This document shows positions 8,321-17,054 of a DNA stretch of 27,500 nt, one piece after another. The position numbers were made by a program, and so were the translations under genes. This stretch comes from Symbiodinium natans (taxonomy: Eukaryota > Sar > Dinophyceae > Suessiales > Symbiodiniaceae): NCBI GenBank assembly GCA_905221605.1, contig CAJNDS010002648.1:197501-225000 (forward strand), given 5' to 3'. Under the pieces are notes generated by a model that was given only the letters and a program-made list of their open reading frames with translations, was not told the origin of the DNA and ran no database searches. Numbering within the stretch: position 1 is the stretch's first letter; each line of letters begins with the position of its first letter.

Positions 8321-8345
8321 GCGGGCAAGGCCATTACAAGGTCAT
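8321..8345 (+). repeat. 5' copy of the retroelement-end repeat unit
   Basis: A 25-bp unit starting GCGGGCAAGGCCATTACAAG, same strand and nearly the same sequence as units in the palindromic array at 15126-15500. It is found nowhere else in the window, which ties it to the element's 5' end. Confidence 0.8.
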
Positions 8346-8406
8346 GGTCTTGATTGTTTGGCCGTTGTAGAGGGTTTCAACTTGACCGGTTCGTAGCTTC
8401 TTTCGG

Positions 8407-8670
8407 ATGCTCAGGGATATCGTAGCAGCCCTTTTGCCCTTAGCTGGGTCTGTGAGCTATTCCCCTCGCTTGGCTGAGCTCATACTGTTGGTCCTGATCT
8501 CATTTTCTCTGGGCTTTTGCTGCGGAGGCATTTTAGTTTGCTTCCTGGTCTCGGCCCAGTGTCGAGCGGGAGTGAGCCGATTGCTTTTGGCCTTTGTGGA
8601 AGGTCAGCTGCCTGAGCCCAGAGTCCTGCAGAGGGCTGGGCGCGGTAGGTTGGAGGCATACCGTGCATGA
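8407..8670 (+). CDS. small membrane protein, first ORF of the retroelement
   Basis: An ATG at 8407 gives 87 residues. Residues about 25-49 form one hydrophobic, Gly/Cys-rich membrane segment (LILLVLISFSLGFCCGGILV and onward), followed by a short Arg/Leu-rich tail ending AYRA. The N terminus has no cleavable signal I can recognise, so it may be a single-pass anchor. Its stop codon overlaps the gag start in the four bases ATGA (8667-8670), so both lie on one transcript, and gag may be reached by termination-reinitiation. The frame is intact while the rest of the element is broken. I believe short hydrophobic ORFs occur at this place in related dinoflagellate elements, but that is from memory and function is unknown. 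Confidence 0.6.
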   Translation: MLRDIVAALLPLAGSVSYSPRLAELILLVLISFSLGFCCGGILVCFLVSAQCRAGVSRLLLAFVEGQLPEPRVLQRAGRGRLEAYRA

Positions 8671-10481
8671 GCAGTGAGAGCAAAGTGCCGACAATCCTCA
8701 CGGAGCTGCTGAGTCAGGAGGGTGGGGCCTTATTGAGAGAGGGGCCGAAAAATTCACAATTGGTGGTGTCCAGCGGCCCTGCTCCTTTGCACCTTGTGCG
8801 TCGGAGCCGTGTCTTCATCCTCCACGATCCCAACGGCCAGCGGTCGCGCTATCCTGGGAGCCTGCAGCGAAAGGACCAGAGCATCCCTCGAAGACCCGGA
8901 GTGGCCTGTAGAGGGGTTCCATCCTTCAAGCGTGAAGCAACATGCCACTGGCGCAGCGAGGAGTCCTAAGCCTGCAGGTGGTCAACGCGGAGCCCGAAGC
9001 AGTCGACCTCCTCTCTTTGAAGTGGCCAGTGGGCGCTGGCAGCCAATGGTACTTGGCGATCCCTTTGAGAACATGCCCCTCTGGCATCATCTTGGCCCTT
9101 CCGAGCCAGGCCATCGATGCGGAGCAGCTGGAGGAGGCAGAGGACACGGGGCAAGTGGGACTGCTAGGCCCCAGCCAAATGGTGACGGTCCGAAGGCAGG
9201 GAAGTGCCGAGGACTCCGAAGAGCTCTTAGAGGTGTTGATGGTCGAGTTCAGCATGGAGATCCACAAGCAGTTGGAGAAAAAGTCCCCCCGCTCGCGGAG
9301 AGCGATCGTGGGGTTCGTGGACGACGTGTCCGTCCTGCCAAGCTTTGCGGAGCTCAACACCCAGGTGGCTGCTTGGTTGGAAGGAGGCAACGCCCGGCTG
9401 GAGGACTACTTCACAGCAGTGGAGGACCCCGGCGAGATGACGGAACACCCGTCCAATGGCGCTATTCTCGAACACTTGCAGAATCTCACCGCGTCCTTGA
9501 ACCAGAGATTTGGTCACCTGGAGGCTGCAGTGCACAAGCTCGAGAATGCGACGCCTCCAAGGCAGCCAACCGTAGGGGAGCGCTCCGGCGCCTTACGCTC
9601 AAGGGCCGCCGCGGCTCCGCAGGAGGAGATGGCCAACCTGTTGGAGGAGGCCAGGCGACAGGTGCGGCGCCCCCCTCGCAGGACTCCGGACGAACCGGAC
9701 CGACGAGCCGAAACCGCCATCGATGTGGACCTTTTCCAGGGCCAGGACGCCAAGGCCGAGCACAGCGTGGACGATATGATGAAGCTGGCGCTGATAAAGC
9801 TGCTCCAGGACAAGACGACGGGCAAGACCAAGAAGAAGGGCAAAAAGCTGCCAGGCCTAAGCTCCTGGGAGGACGCAGACAGCGAGAGCGACATCGAGGA
9901 AGAGGGGTGGGCCGGATGGAGTTCCAGTTCCAAGGGGGGACGGGGCATCGAAGCTGTCGAAAGACTTTGGGGTGCGATGCGGAACAACCCAGAACCGTAC
10001 CAAGAAAGAATGGAGCAGAGAACTCAAGGCAGTGGAGGAGAACGAGCTCACCCCCAACATCCCGTTGCTCTTTGCCAAGTCTTGCCCGGTGGGGAAAAGC
10101 CGGACGGCAGGTTACTGCCTCCAGGGCTTTAATGTGCACCGGCTGCTCTTGGAGAACAAGCCGAAGCAAGCCAGACTACAAGTGCTCCGCATGACGGCCT
10201 CCATCGAGCAGTTCCTCATCGACGAGTCATGGGCCGTCGCCGGCCGGTTGACAGGCATGGAGGAGCCGCCTTGGGGTCATTGGGCCACTCAGGATGTGGG
10301 TGCCCTCAGGACCCTCAGGAGACAGTACGTCTACACGAGACTGGCCGAGAGCACTTGGGTGGCTGCCTTGATCAACGAGCTGAAGGAAGAAGAATGGCTG
10401 GTAAAGAAGCGGACTGGTCTGGCCAAGCCGCCCAAGGGGAAGGGCGATGGCAAGGACACCGCCAAAGACGCCAGCGCTTGA
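8667..10481 (+). pseudogene. Gag-like protein, frameshifted
   Basis: The start is the ATG overlapping the preceding stop. The frame from 8667 holds to about 8960 (ending GVPSFKREATCHWRSEES), moves one frame (VLSLQVVNAEPEAVDLLSLK...), and moves again near 10015 from QERMEQR into ELKAVEENELTP, ending at TGA 10479-10481. In all it is about 600 codons. Features are an acidic middle part, a predicted coiled coil (about 9455-9545, LQNLTASLNQRFGHLEAAV), an Arg/Pro-rich linker, a Lys cluster (TGKTKKKGKKLPG) and an acidic patch (DADSESDIEEEG). No CCHC zinc knuckle is visible. Position before RT and composition support a nucleic-acid-binding structural role. The longer frame open over 8794-10194 is a shadow rich in Arg/Gly. 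Confidence 0.7.
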
Positions 10482-12022
10482 GACCTCACCGCTTTCTCCG
10501 ATTCGAGTACAACAAGAAGGGGGAGAGCAGTGCGTCATCTTCTAGCACTCTCTCCTGGCTGACTGAGTTATGCGGCGAGCTCACGAATTCGACTCTGCCT
10601 CTTGCCAAGTACTTCAGAAGCACTTTTTTGTGCCCTGAAATGTCCTCACAAGCCGAGTGTAGAGTTAACGAACTCTTCCCATGTCCCCCTCCTTAACCCT
10701 GGGTTGAGGAAATACATCCTAGCCTAGGGAGGTCCCGCAGAAAGAGGGCGCGTTGGAGCCTTAGGAGGCCTGTTGAACTCTGGGTTAACCTTATGGTTTG
10801 TGCTTTGAGTCAGGAGGCCTTAGGAGTTGAGGTTGGGCCTCTGCGAGGGAGAAGAGGGTGTTCATTGACCACTAAACAAACTGAGATGGTCAATTTTTTG
10901 AAGACCCTTGCAATGTCTGTAGTCCGCCTCGGGAACAACTCCACGGGATGCGGAATGCGCCTGCCCGCCACGTCTGGCCGACTGCGCCAGCTGCGAGAGC
11001 AATTGAATGAATTTGAAAATTTTCCCTACGCTGAGCCAAGTAGGAAGTTTCAGTGCGGAGGACGCTCTTCCGCCTTCACGGCCACCCAAGCTCTGCCTGT
11101 AGTGGCCGAGAGACTGAGTTTGCCAGAGGGAGTCCAGGATTTTGATCCGCGGCCATTTCTGTCTCCGGAATTCCGTCATTTATATGAGAAGCCTGATGAT
11201 TTCCTCAAGCCGGAGTCAGAGCAAGGCCCGCCGTTCCCCGCGAAAGGCACTGCTACACGAAGCGAACTCCTGAAAGTGTTCGAGAGATGGGACAAGCTTG
11301 GGAGGCTCTACATCTGTGGGGCGCGAGATGTCTCTCCCTTGGATCGGTGTGAGTTGTTTGCTGTTGCTAAAGGCAAAGGTCGCGATAGGCAAATTCTTCA
11401 CCGGAAACGCCGAAATCAAAGAGAGAGACACATTGTAGGAGCTTCCAAGGACTTGCCTCACGGCGTGCTCTTATGCCAGCTGCCTCTCGAGGATCGGTTC
11501 ATTTGTGCTAGCTCGGTTGATGATGTCAAGGATTTTTATCATGCCTATAGCGCTACTGAGGACCGTGCCCGTAGTTCTCCTGTTGGACCGACTTTTAGGG
11601 CGGCTGAGGTGCAGCACTTGACTGCTTATGCCTTATGCTGAGGCGCTCCGAAAAGGACGCATCCGTTCGAGTGACAGGCTAGCCTGTTGCTTCCAAGGTC
11701 TTGGCATGGGAGACCGTGCAGCTGTCGACATAGCTCAAGAATCCCATACGAACTTGCTTAGGACTTATGGGGGTATGGCTGAGGGCGAGGTTCTTCGGTA
11801 TAGGCACCCTTTGCCGGCACCCACTAGCAGGTTCTATGAAGGTATCATGATTGACGACCACCTAGGTGTGCAGTTGCTGGAGTGGCAGGGGTCTTTGAAG
11901 TCCACTTTGGCCCAGCCTGCTCGAGATCAGATCGCTTTTGCGGCGGCGGAGCAGGCCTACGAAGCAGTCCATTTGGAGGCCCATCCAAAGAAGCGGCAGC
12001 GGCGGTCACTGAACGTCAAAGT
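10482..12022 (+). pseudogene. reverse transcriptase region of Pol, frameshifted
   Basis: A frame following gag runs to an in-frame TAA at 10694-10696, then on from 10697 to about 11625. It contains palm motif A (VDDVKDFYHAY; Asp codon at 11531). A 7-bp tandem duplication (CTTATGC, 11625-11638) then shifts the frame. The next frame holds motif B-like FQGLGMGDRAAVDIAQ and the catalytic box YEGIMIDDHLG, with Asp codons at 11853 and 11856, then the conserved-looking AFAAAEQAYEAVHLEAHPKK. It ends in a new frame change near 12022. No clear ATG exists between gag stop and the RT, so Pol may be made by frameshifting or reinitiation. RT copies element RNA into DNA. Confidence 0.85.
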
Positions 12023-12562
12023 CTGAGCTGGACGGGCTGGTCGGGCCGGTGAGGGCTCGACTGCTGGCTCTGGCTGCTCTATCCGCCAGGGCTTCGCAAC
12101 CAGGGCCCATCGACCAGCGCATCCTTGAGGGCTTGTGTGGCTTGTGGGCCTTCAGTGCACAGTTCAGACGGCCTCTGTTCTGTTTCATGCACTCAGTCTA
12201 TAGACAGCAATCCCCAGGAGAGGCCGAAGAGCCTTTCCTGCTGGGCCGGAGCGCCCGCCATGAACTACTTCTTTTGGCTTGTTTGGCACCCCTTTGCTTA
12301 ACTGACTTAAGAGCTATGCCTGATGAGTTCTTGTACTGCGTTGATGCTTCTCCTTCGGGGGCGGGTGTTTGCAGGAGTAGGGTTGGGGCTAGGGCTTTGC
12401 GTGAGTTTTGGCGAAGGGGGGACAAGCAGGGGTACAGGATGCCTTTGCTTTCTCGATTGGGAGCATCTCTCAAAGGGAGTGGCTTCGATGAGGAGGAGGT
12501 TGAAGGCTTTTTGCGTGAATCTGAGGGAGAGACCTCGGATAGTGAGGGGGATGGAGAGACTC
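12023..12562 (+). pseudogene. RT thumb/connection and RNase H N-terminal half
   Basis: In a third frame the protein continues with a helical segment (RILEGLCGLWAFSAQFRRPL) typical of the region after the RT palm. It then reaches FLYCVDASPSGAGV, the first RNase H strand with its catalytic Asp at 12343-12345. After RALREFWRRGDKQGYRMPLL there is an acidic linker (SEGETSDSEGDGE). The expected following RNase H Glu is not here but about 1.2 kb downstream, beyond the methyltransferase-like domain. The frame changes again near 12565; the in-frame stop is at 12583-12585. Confidence 0.75.
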
Positions 12563-13440
12563 CCCAAACCGCATTGCCTTGTTAGCAGAAGGCTACCTGC
12601 GAAAGGTTAATCTGATGAGTGGTAAGAACTCACGGATGCCGGCACAGATCGCAGACGGACCTTTTGACTTCCTGGAAGTGTATGCAGGAACAGGCAACAT
12701 GACAGCTGCGTGGGCCAAGCAGGGATTCAGGGTTCTTCCTCCGCTCTCGATTCAGGGTAGTTGGGATTTGCGTGACGGAAATTTGTTTTGGAGTATTCTT
12801 AGTTTGATTCGGGGAGGTAGAATCAGGTTTCTTTGGTGGCCTCCGCCCTGCACCACTTTTTCCCTTGCCCAGGCTCCCCGCCTGCGTAGCCTTGAGAATC
12901 CTTGGGGGTTCAATTTGTTAGACCAGGACACCTGTAAGGGTAATCTTGATGCTGCTCAATCCTTGCTCTTAGCGTTAGGACAAGCTGAAGCTGGGAATGG
13001 CTTTGCGGGGGAGCAGCCTGCTTATGGATACATGAGGGCCCTTGAACCTTGGGAGACCCTTAGGAGACGTGGGGCCTTTGAGGTTCTTCTGGACTGGTGT
13101 AGGTTTGGAGCGCGGTTTAAGAAAACGACTCAACTGCTGGTGAATGTCGCGACGTTGCAAAAACTTGGACTTAGGTGCCATCATCGCAGCAGACATCCTC
13201 CCCTGAAAGGAGCTCTTACGATTAAAGCTGGTGAGCATTGCCCCAAGTTTTGTCGTGAGGTTGTTAAGCTTGTTCAGACTGTTTGGAGTGAGGATTGTGG
13301 TTTGCGAGGAGTTGTCACTACGGATGTCAGTTCGGCTTCGGACACGGTTGGAGTTGAAAAAGTGTGTCTTCCGAGAGGTTGGGCTGAAAGTTGCGTGACT
13401 AGGCAGGGTCGTCTTGAAAGGATTCGAAAGGGTCGTCAGG
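12563..13440 (+). pseudogene. methyltransferase-like domain (C5-type look) inside Pol
   Basis: About 290 open codons. FDFLEVYAGTGNMTAAWAKQ matches the first strand and Gly loop of a Rossmann methyltransferase (motif I, FxGxG-like). FLWWPPPCTTFSLAQ (Cys at 12849-12851) matches motif IV of C5-cytosine methyltransferases (PC plus a loop). GEQPAYGYM (from about 13008) sits where the ENV-type motif VI would be. I see no convincing motif VIII (QRR) or target-recognition/X motifs, so it may be a divergent or degenerate member. Dinoflagellate retroelements carrying cytosine methyltransferases are reported, and many DIRS elements carry a different, Dam-like N6-adenine domain. The Pro-Cys motif points to the first type. 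A catalytically dead structural relative is possible. Confidence 0.6.
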
Positions 13441-13915
13441 TTCTTCGTTGTGGGCTGTGCAGTTGTCCGAGTCTTTGCCCTGGCACACTGTTATGCAATA
13501 CAAGTTCAAGAGTCTCAAGCACATCAATATCCAAGAAGCTAAGGCCCGTAGGTCCTTGATGAAACGTCTCCCCAGAGATCGCCGAGTTGTCATCGCCCAG
13601 GATAGTCGGGTCAACTTTGGGGGCTTTGGGCAAAGGTCGCAGTCCCTCTGAAGTCCTTAACGGGGTCATGAGGTCTGAAGCCCCTTATGTCCTGGGTAAG
13701 AATCTTTACGTCGCCGGCCTCCATATGCCGACTTGGTCCATTCGAGCTGATGCCCCTAGTCGTTACACGCGTGTTTTAGGTCCCCGAATCCCTTGTCCAA
13801 CATGGTTCTGGGCCTTGAGCAGGGGTGCAGGCTTGGCCTCTGACCGCTTGGATGCGTTGGAGGGCCTCCCTCGAGCCATCAATCGTTGGTGCCTCTTTAT
13901 AGGAGCCTTACTGTT
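13441..13915 (+). pseudogene. RNase H C-terminal half and linker
   Basis: In one frame LPWHTVMQYKFKSLKHINIQ leads to EAKA, whose Glu (13535-13537) fits the second RNase H acidic residue. VVIAQDSRVN gives the third (Asp at 13601-13603). After another frame change near 13615, ALGKGRSPSEVLN and WSIRADAPSRY follow, the last giving the fourth acidic residue (Asp at 13749-13751) in the ADxPSR form common in DIRS elements. Together with 12340-12350 all four acidic positions exist, but split around the methyltransferase-like domain. RNase H removes template RNA during reverse transcription. Confidence 0.75.
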
Positions 13916-14948
13916 GAAAGCGTCTTTTGATGCCCCGAACTGTGACACATGTGCGGGACAGGGCTCTTTTGGAGAGAGGCCGGATCACGGACAAGACTCA
14001 CAAGATCCGCAGAGATCTGCTGCAGCGGCTGCAAGACTGGCTGGCTCAGGAGATTCCGGGGGTGCCCCTCGAGGACCTTGCGAGATGTCACATCGATACT
14101 TTGTCCGAATGGCTCGAGGAATATATGGTGTATATGTTCGTAAACAAGCAGAGTCGTCGCGCAGCTGCGGAAACCATCAATGCTGTCACTCAACAGTTTG
14201 GATGGCTGAGATCCTCGCTTGCAGGGCCTTGGAGCCTCCTCAGAACTTGGGAGGGTTTGGAGCCGGTACAGCACCACCCACCCATTCCGGTGCAAGCTCT
14301 CCGTGCTCTTGTTTGTACTGCGTTGGCTTGGAACTGGCCTCGACTTGCGGTCCTGCTGGCCCTTGGCTTTTTTGGCTTATTGAGACCTTCAGAGGCTATA
14401 GGGCTGCGGCGACAGGATGTATCGTTACCAAGCGACCACGTCAGCGGCGACTTCTTGTTTCTCCGAGTGGGGTCCCCAAAGACTCGTCACCGCGGAGCGC
14501 GGCACCAGCATGTGCGAGTGGACGAGCCGGGGTTGGCGTGGTGGGTCGACACCGCTCGCTGCCCTTGTGGCGCCGGCTCTGGAATGGTTCTTGGGCGGCC
14601 TTCAAACGACGCTTTGACTTGCTGCAGTTTGAGGTCCTGGGCGCTCGTTTCTTCTTGCCTTCGTCTTTGCGGCCTGGTGGGGCAACCTACTTGTTTAGAC
14701 TGTGGGATGAAAACCTGGTTCGCTTACGATGGAGAGGCAGGTGGCGTTCGTACCACATGCTTGAGATCTATGTTCAGGAATTGGGAGCTGCAGAGGTTCT
14801 CATCCGTTTTTCATGGAAAGTCCGGCAAAGGGTTTGGGTCCTTGGGTCTCTTTTTTCCCGCATTTTGCTTGCGTGTCGACAGCCGGAGGGGATGGCCGAC
14901 TGCTTTCCCGCCCTCCCGCCCGAAGAGGTCAGGTTGGGTACGAAGTAA
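13916..14948 (+). pseudogene. tyrosine recombinase (DIRS-type), frameshifted
   Basis: The domain begins in one frame after TGA 13915-13917, with an Arg/Leu-rich core-binding part (IRRDLLQRLQDWLAQEIPG). LGFFGLLRPSEAIGL carries box I catalytic Arg (14383-14385). SPKTRHRGARHQ carries the beta-hairpin Lys (14479-14481). Near 14545 the frame changes, then LPLWRRLWNGSWAAFKRRF leads to SLRPGGATYLF, box II Arg at 14670-14672, where the usual His two residues before is Ser. Last come RGRW and MLEIYVQEL, with the nucleophilic Tyr at 14769-14771, nine residues after Trp as in the family. It ends at TAA 14946-14948. The enzyme would integrate a circular DNA copy by strand exchange. Confidence 0.85.
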
Positions 14949-15120
14949 CTTTTTGAAGAAAGTTGGTCTGGCTGTGCCAAACTAGGCACTGCCAGGCAGA
15001 GCAGCTGCGGCTGCTGTCTGGACGTTTTGCGTTTGAGGACTTTGGCAAGCAGAGAAAACGCTCCGGTCAAGAGGTGTCTGCTGGCTGCAGGCAGAAGGCC
15101 GCGATTGAGGCCTAACAATA
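14949..15120 (+). other. 3' untranslated part of the retroelement
   Basis: Unique DNA between the recombinase and the palindromic array. It contains a small perfect hairpin (AGCAGC-TGCG-GCTGCT near 15000-15020). No gene is seen. Confidence 0.5.
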
Positions 15121-15125
15121 AAATT

Positions 15126-15500
15126 GCGAGCAAGGCCACTACAAGGCCACAAACATAGCGGGCAAGGTCCCAACAATGGCCTTGTGGCGGCTTTGCCCGC
15201 TATTTTTATGACCTTCTAATGGCCTTGCCCGCTATGTTTATGACCTTGTAGGGGCCTTGAGACAGAGCGGGCAGGGCCACTACAAGGTCTAAAAATAGCG
15301 GGCAAAGGCCGCTACAAGATCATAAAAATTGCGGGCAAGGACCCTACAAGGTCCTAACGAGGCCAATATGACCTTGTAGTGGCATTGCCCGCTGTTTTTT
15401 ATGACCTTCTAATGGCCTTGCCCGCTTTTTCCCGCTATTTTTAGCCCCTGTAGTGGCTCTGTTCGCTATTTTTTATGACCTTGTTTGGGTCATTGCCCGC
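15126..15500. repeat. 33-bp-spaced palindromic repeat array at the element's 3' end
   Basis: About ten units of GCGGGCAAGGCCACTACAAG plus GTCATAAAAAT, in blocks of alternating orientation. Plus units start at 15126, 15158, 15267, 15298 and 15331. Minus units lie at about 15210-15232, 15370-15392, 15403-15425, 15444-15466 and 15477-15500. Neighbours in one block are 32-33 bp apart. The switches in direction make long hairpins possible (for example 15158-15200). One plus unit is also present at 8321, so the array probably contains the element's terminal and complementary regions, which DIRS elements use to form their circular copy. Confidence 0.85.
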
Positions 15501-15540
15501 TATTTTCATGGCCTTCCACCCCCCACGCTGCTCCTCCTGG

Positions 15541-15775
15541 CCCTGAGGGTCTCAAGAGTTGAGGGTCTCAAGGGTTGGGGGTTAGGGTCTCAAGTGTGCT
15601 AGGGTTCTAAGGTTAGGAATATGGTTCAGGACGAGTGGGTTCAATTGGGACTAGGAGTTTGGGTCACGTGTGAAACTTGTTATTATCTTAACGGTATGGG
15701 CTTCTCTGGGTGGGTGGGTACTTTTCGGGCGCTTGAAAAGCTGCTAACCTAGTGAATGCTTGAACTTTGAGATGC
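15541..15775 (+). other. short unique stretch
   Basis: A short run of GGGTCTCAAG-GTTG units (15547-15600), then unique DNA with no gene seen. Confidence 0.5.
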
Positions 15776-15776
15776 T

Positions 15777-15815
15777 GAACCCTAAACTCTCAACCCTAAA
15801 CCCTAAACCCTAAAC
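15777..15815 (-). repeat. lone CCCTAAA block inside the central region
   Basis: Five units, the only clear telomere-like block between 8.3 and 22.1 kb. Confidence 0.9.
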
Positions 15816-15819
15816 GGGC

Positions 15820-16345
15820 TGGGTTTTTTTTGCCCCCCGTAGGGTTTTTTTTAGACCCTTTTTCGAAGGCTGTTTCTGCGCCCTGGGCCGGCCTCCTGGT
15901 CGCCCCCCTCGTGGACAGGGTCCGAAAAAAGCCCTCCTCGCCAACCCACGGCTTTTTCTATCCCCTGCCATGCACCCAGGACGAGAAAAACCTCGCCCTG
16001 CCTTGATAGGGCTTTAATTCCGCCCTGCGCAGCCCGGACCCAGCCTCCCGTGCCACCTACACGTCCCGATAAAAACCCTTCTCGACCCGACGGTGGGCTT
16101 TCAACGGGCCACTCTTGACGCCCCATGTCCCGAAAAAAGCCTTCTCGACCCAACTGCGGGCTTTTTTTGGATCACTGCACGAGCCCTTTGGCCGGACAGG
16201 TCTCAAAAAAAGCCCCCCACCCTTCGCCAACGGGATGCAAAGGGCCCCCTTAATGGCTTCAAACGCGCTTCGGGGGCACAGGGCCAGAATGAAGCCCCAG
16301 GGGGAGCGGAAAACATCCTATAGGCCTAGGAGGGCTTTTTTCACG
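15820..16345. repeat. dispersed GAAAAAAGCCC units
   Basis: A unit of roughly 60-80 bp built around CCCGAAAAAAGCCCTTCTCG and its complement GGGCTTTTTTT recurs about every 60-80 bp (near 15925, 15985, 16065, 16130, 16205, 16335). Related copies occur at 18885 and 21355-21475. The frames open through it are short and unlike each other, so no protein is called. Confidence 0.6.
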
Positions 16346-16434
16346 CCCCGTGAAGGCTCTCTTTACGTCCTGTTTGAGCCTCAGGGCCTCTCCAGGACCT
16401 TTTGCTACTTCATACAATTGGCCCCTTCTGAGTG

Positions 16435-16480
16435 AGTGAGTGAAAGAAAGAAAGAACGAAAGGAAAGAAAGAAGGAATGG
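16435..16480 (+). repeat. GAAA/GAAAG microsatellite
   Basis: GTGAGTGAGTGAAAGAAAG continues as imperfect GAAAG/GAAGG units. Confidence 0.85.
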
Positions 16481-16549
16481 AAAAAACGCAGAGGGGCCTA
16501 CCCGGGTCTCGGGGTTTGAGGCTTTCGGGAGTTTGTGGCGAGGGGGGGT

Positions 16550-17050
16550 TCAAGTCGTACGAACCCATCGTGCGAGGATTGTGTCTGCAGATGGGGGGGG
16601 GCCCAACCCCCCCTGCTTTTTCCAGGCTGCCACCCATTTTAAGTGTACAGTCTTTTCAAAGACATGATGCGAGTATGTGTTTGCAAAGCCCGTTCTAAGC
16701 CGTGCAGTTCTTTCAAAAAAACCTGATGCGACCCGTGTGTTTGCAAATGGGGGGGGGGCTGCGCCACCCCCCCCTCCCCAATCCCCCCGCTCTTTTTTTA
16801 GATGCACAGAGCTTTGAAAGAACATTTTGTCTCAAAGCCATCATGCGACGTCGTGGTTGCAAACCGGGGAAGGGGTGTTTGAGTCGTGCGAACTCAGCAC
16901 GCGAACATTGTGTTTACAAATGGGGGGGGGCTACAACCTCGCCCCCGCTTTTTTTAAGGCTGCCGCCCATTTTAAGCCGTACAGTCTTTTTCAAACACAT
17001 GCTGCGAGGATTGTGTCTGCAAGTTGGCGGGGCTGCACTCCCCCCAGCCG
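16550..17050. repeat. diverged G-tract/C-tract repeat units
   Basis: About four to five loose copies of a unit with TGTGTTTGCAAATGGGGGGG, then a C-tract, then a T-run and AAGCCGTGCAGTCTTTTCAAA. They resemble the ~115-bp units at 18956-20560 but are far more diverged, so they look like an older array of the same family. Confidence 0.7.
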
Positions 17051-17054
17051 CTGC

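Larger units (their letters stand above)
8321..15500 (+). mobile_element. DIRS-type tyrosine-recombinase retrotransposon, decayed
   Basis: The + strand carries, in order, a small membrane ORF, a Gag-like protein, reverse transcriptase, RNase H, a methyltransferase-like domain, the rest of RNase H and a tyrosine recombinase. No protease, integrase or DDE motif is seen. RT plus RNase H plus a tyrosine recombinase defines the DIRS order, whose members integrate through a circular DNA without target-site duplication. The boundaries are set by a shared repeat unit, GCGGGCAAGGCCA followed by TTACAAGGTC or CTACAAGG, once at 8321 and many times from 15126. About nine frame changes and one stop make this copy non-autonomous as read. 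The true ends are uncertain. Confidence 0.85.

Noticed and set aside
8390-8415. Relic of the dinoflagellate spliced leader before the first retroelement ORF
   Set aside because: TTCGTAGC and CTCAGG recall the leader, but the middle does not match and the spacing is wrong. Similarity is too weak to claim.
9486-10169. Long minus-strand frames opposite gag and pol
   Set aside because: They are Pro/Ser/Arg-rich complements of the coding strand, with no domain, and the + strand motifs explain the region.
8794-10194. 466-codon open frame on the + strand, longer than the Gag frame
   Set aside because: It is Arg/Gly/Pro-rich shadow sequence over gag. The Gag-like frames on either side of the indels carry coiled-coil, Lys-cluster and acidic features that this frame lacks.
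8667-10481. Retroviral CCHC zinc knuckle in Gag
   Set aside because: No CxxCxxxxHxxxxC pattern is present in any of the Gag-like frames.
13587-14948. A single 453-codon protein
   Set aside because: Only its first part (RNase H end) and last part (recombinase box II and Tyr) are meaningful. The middle, 13920-14545, is the wrong frame over the recombinase N-terminal half.
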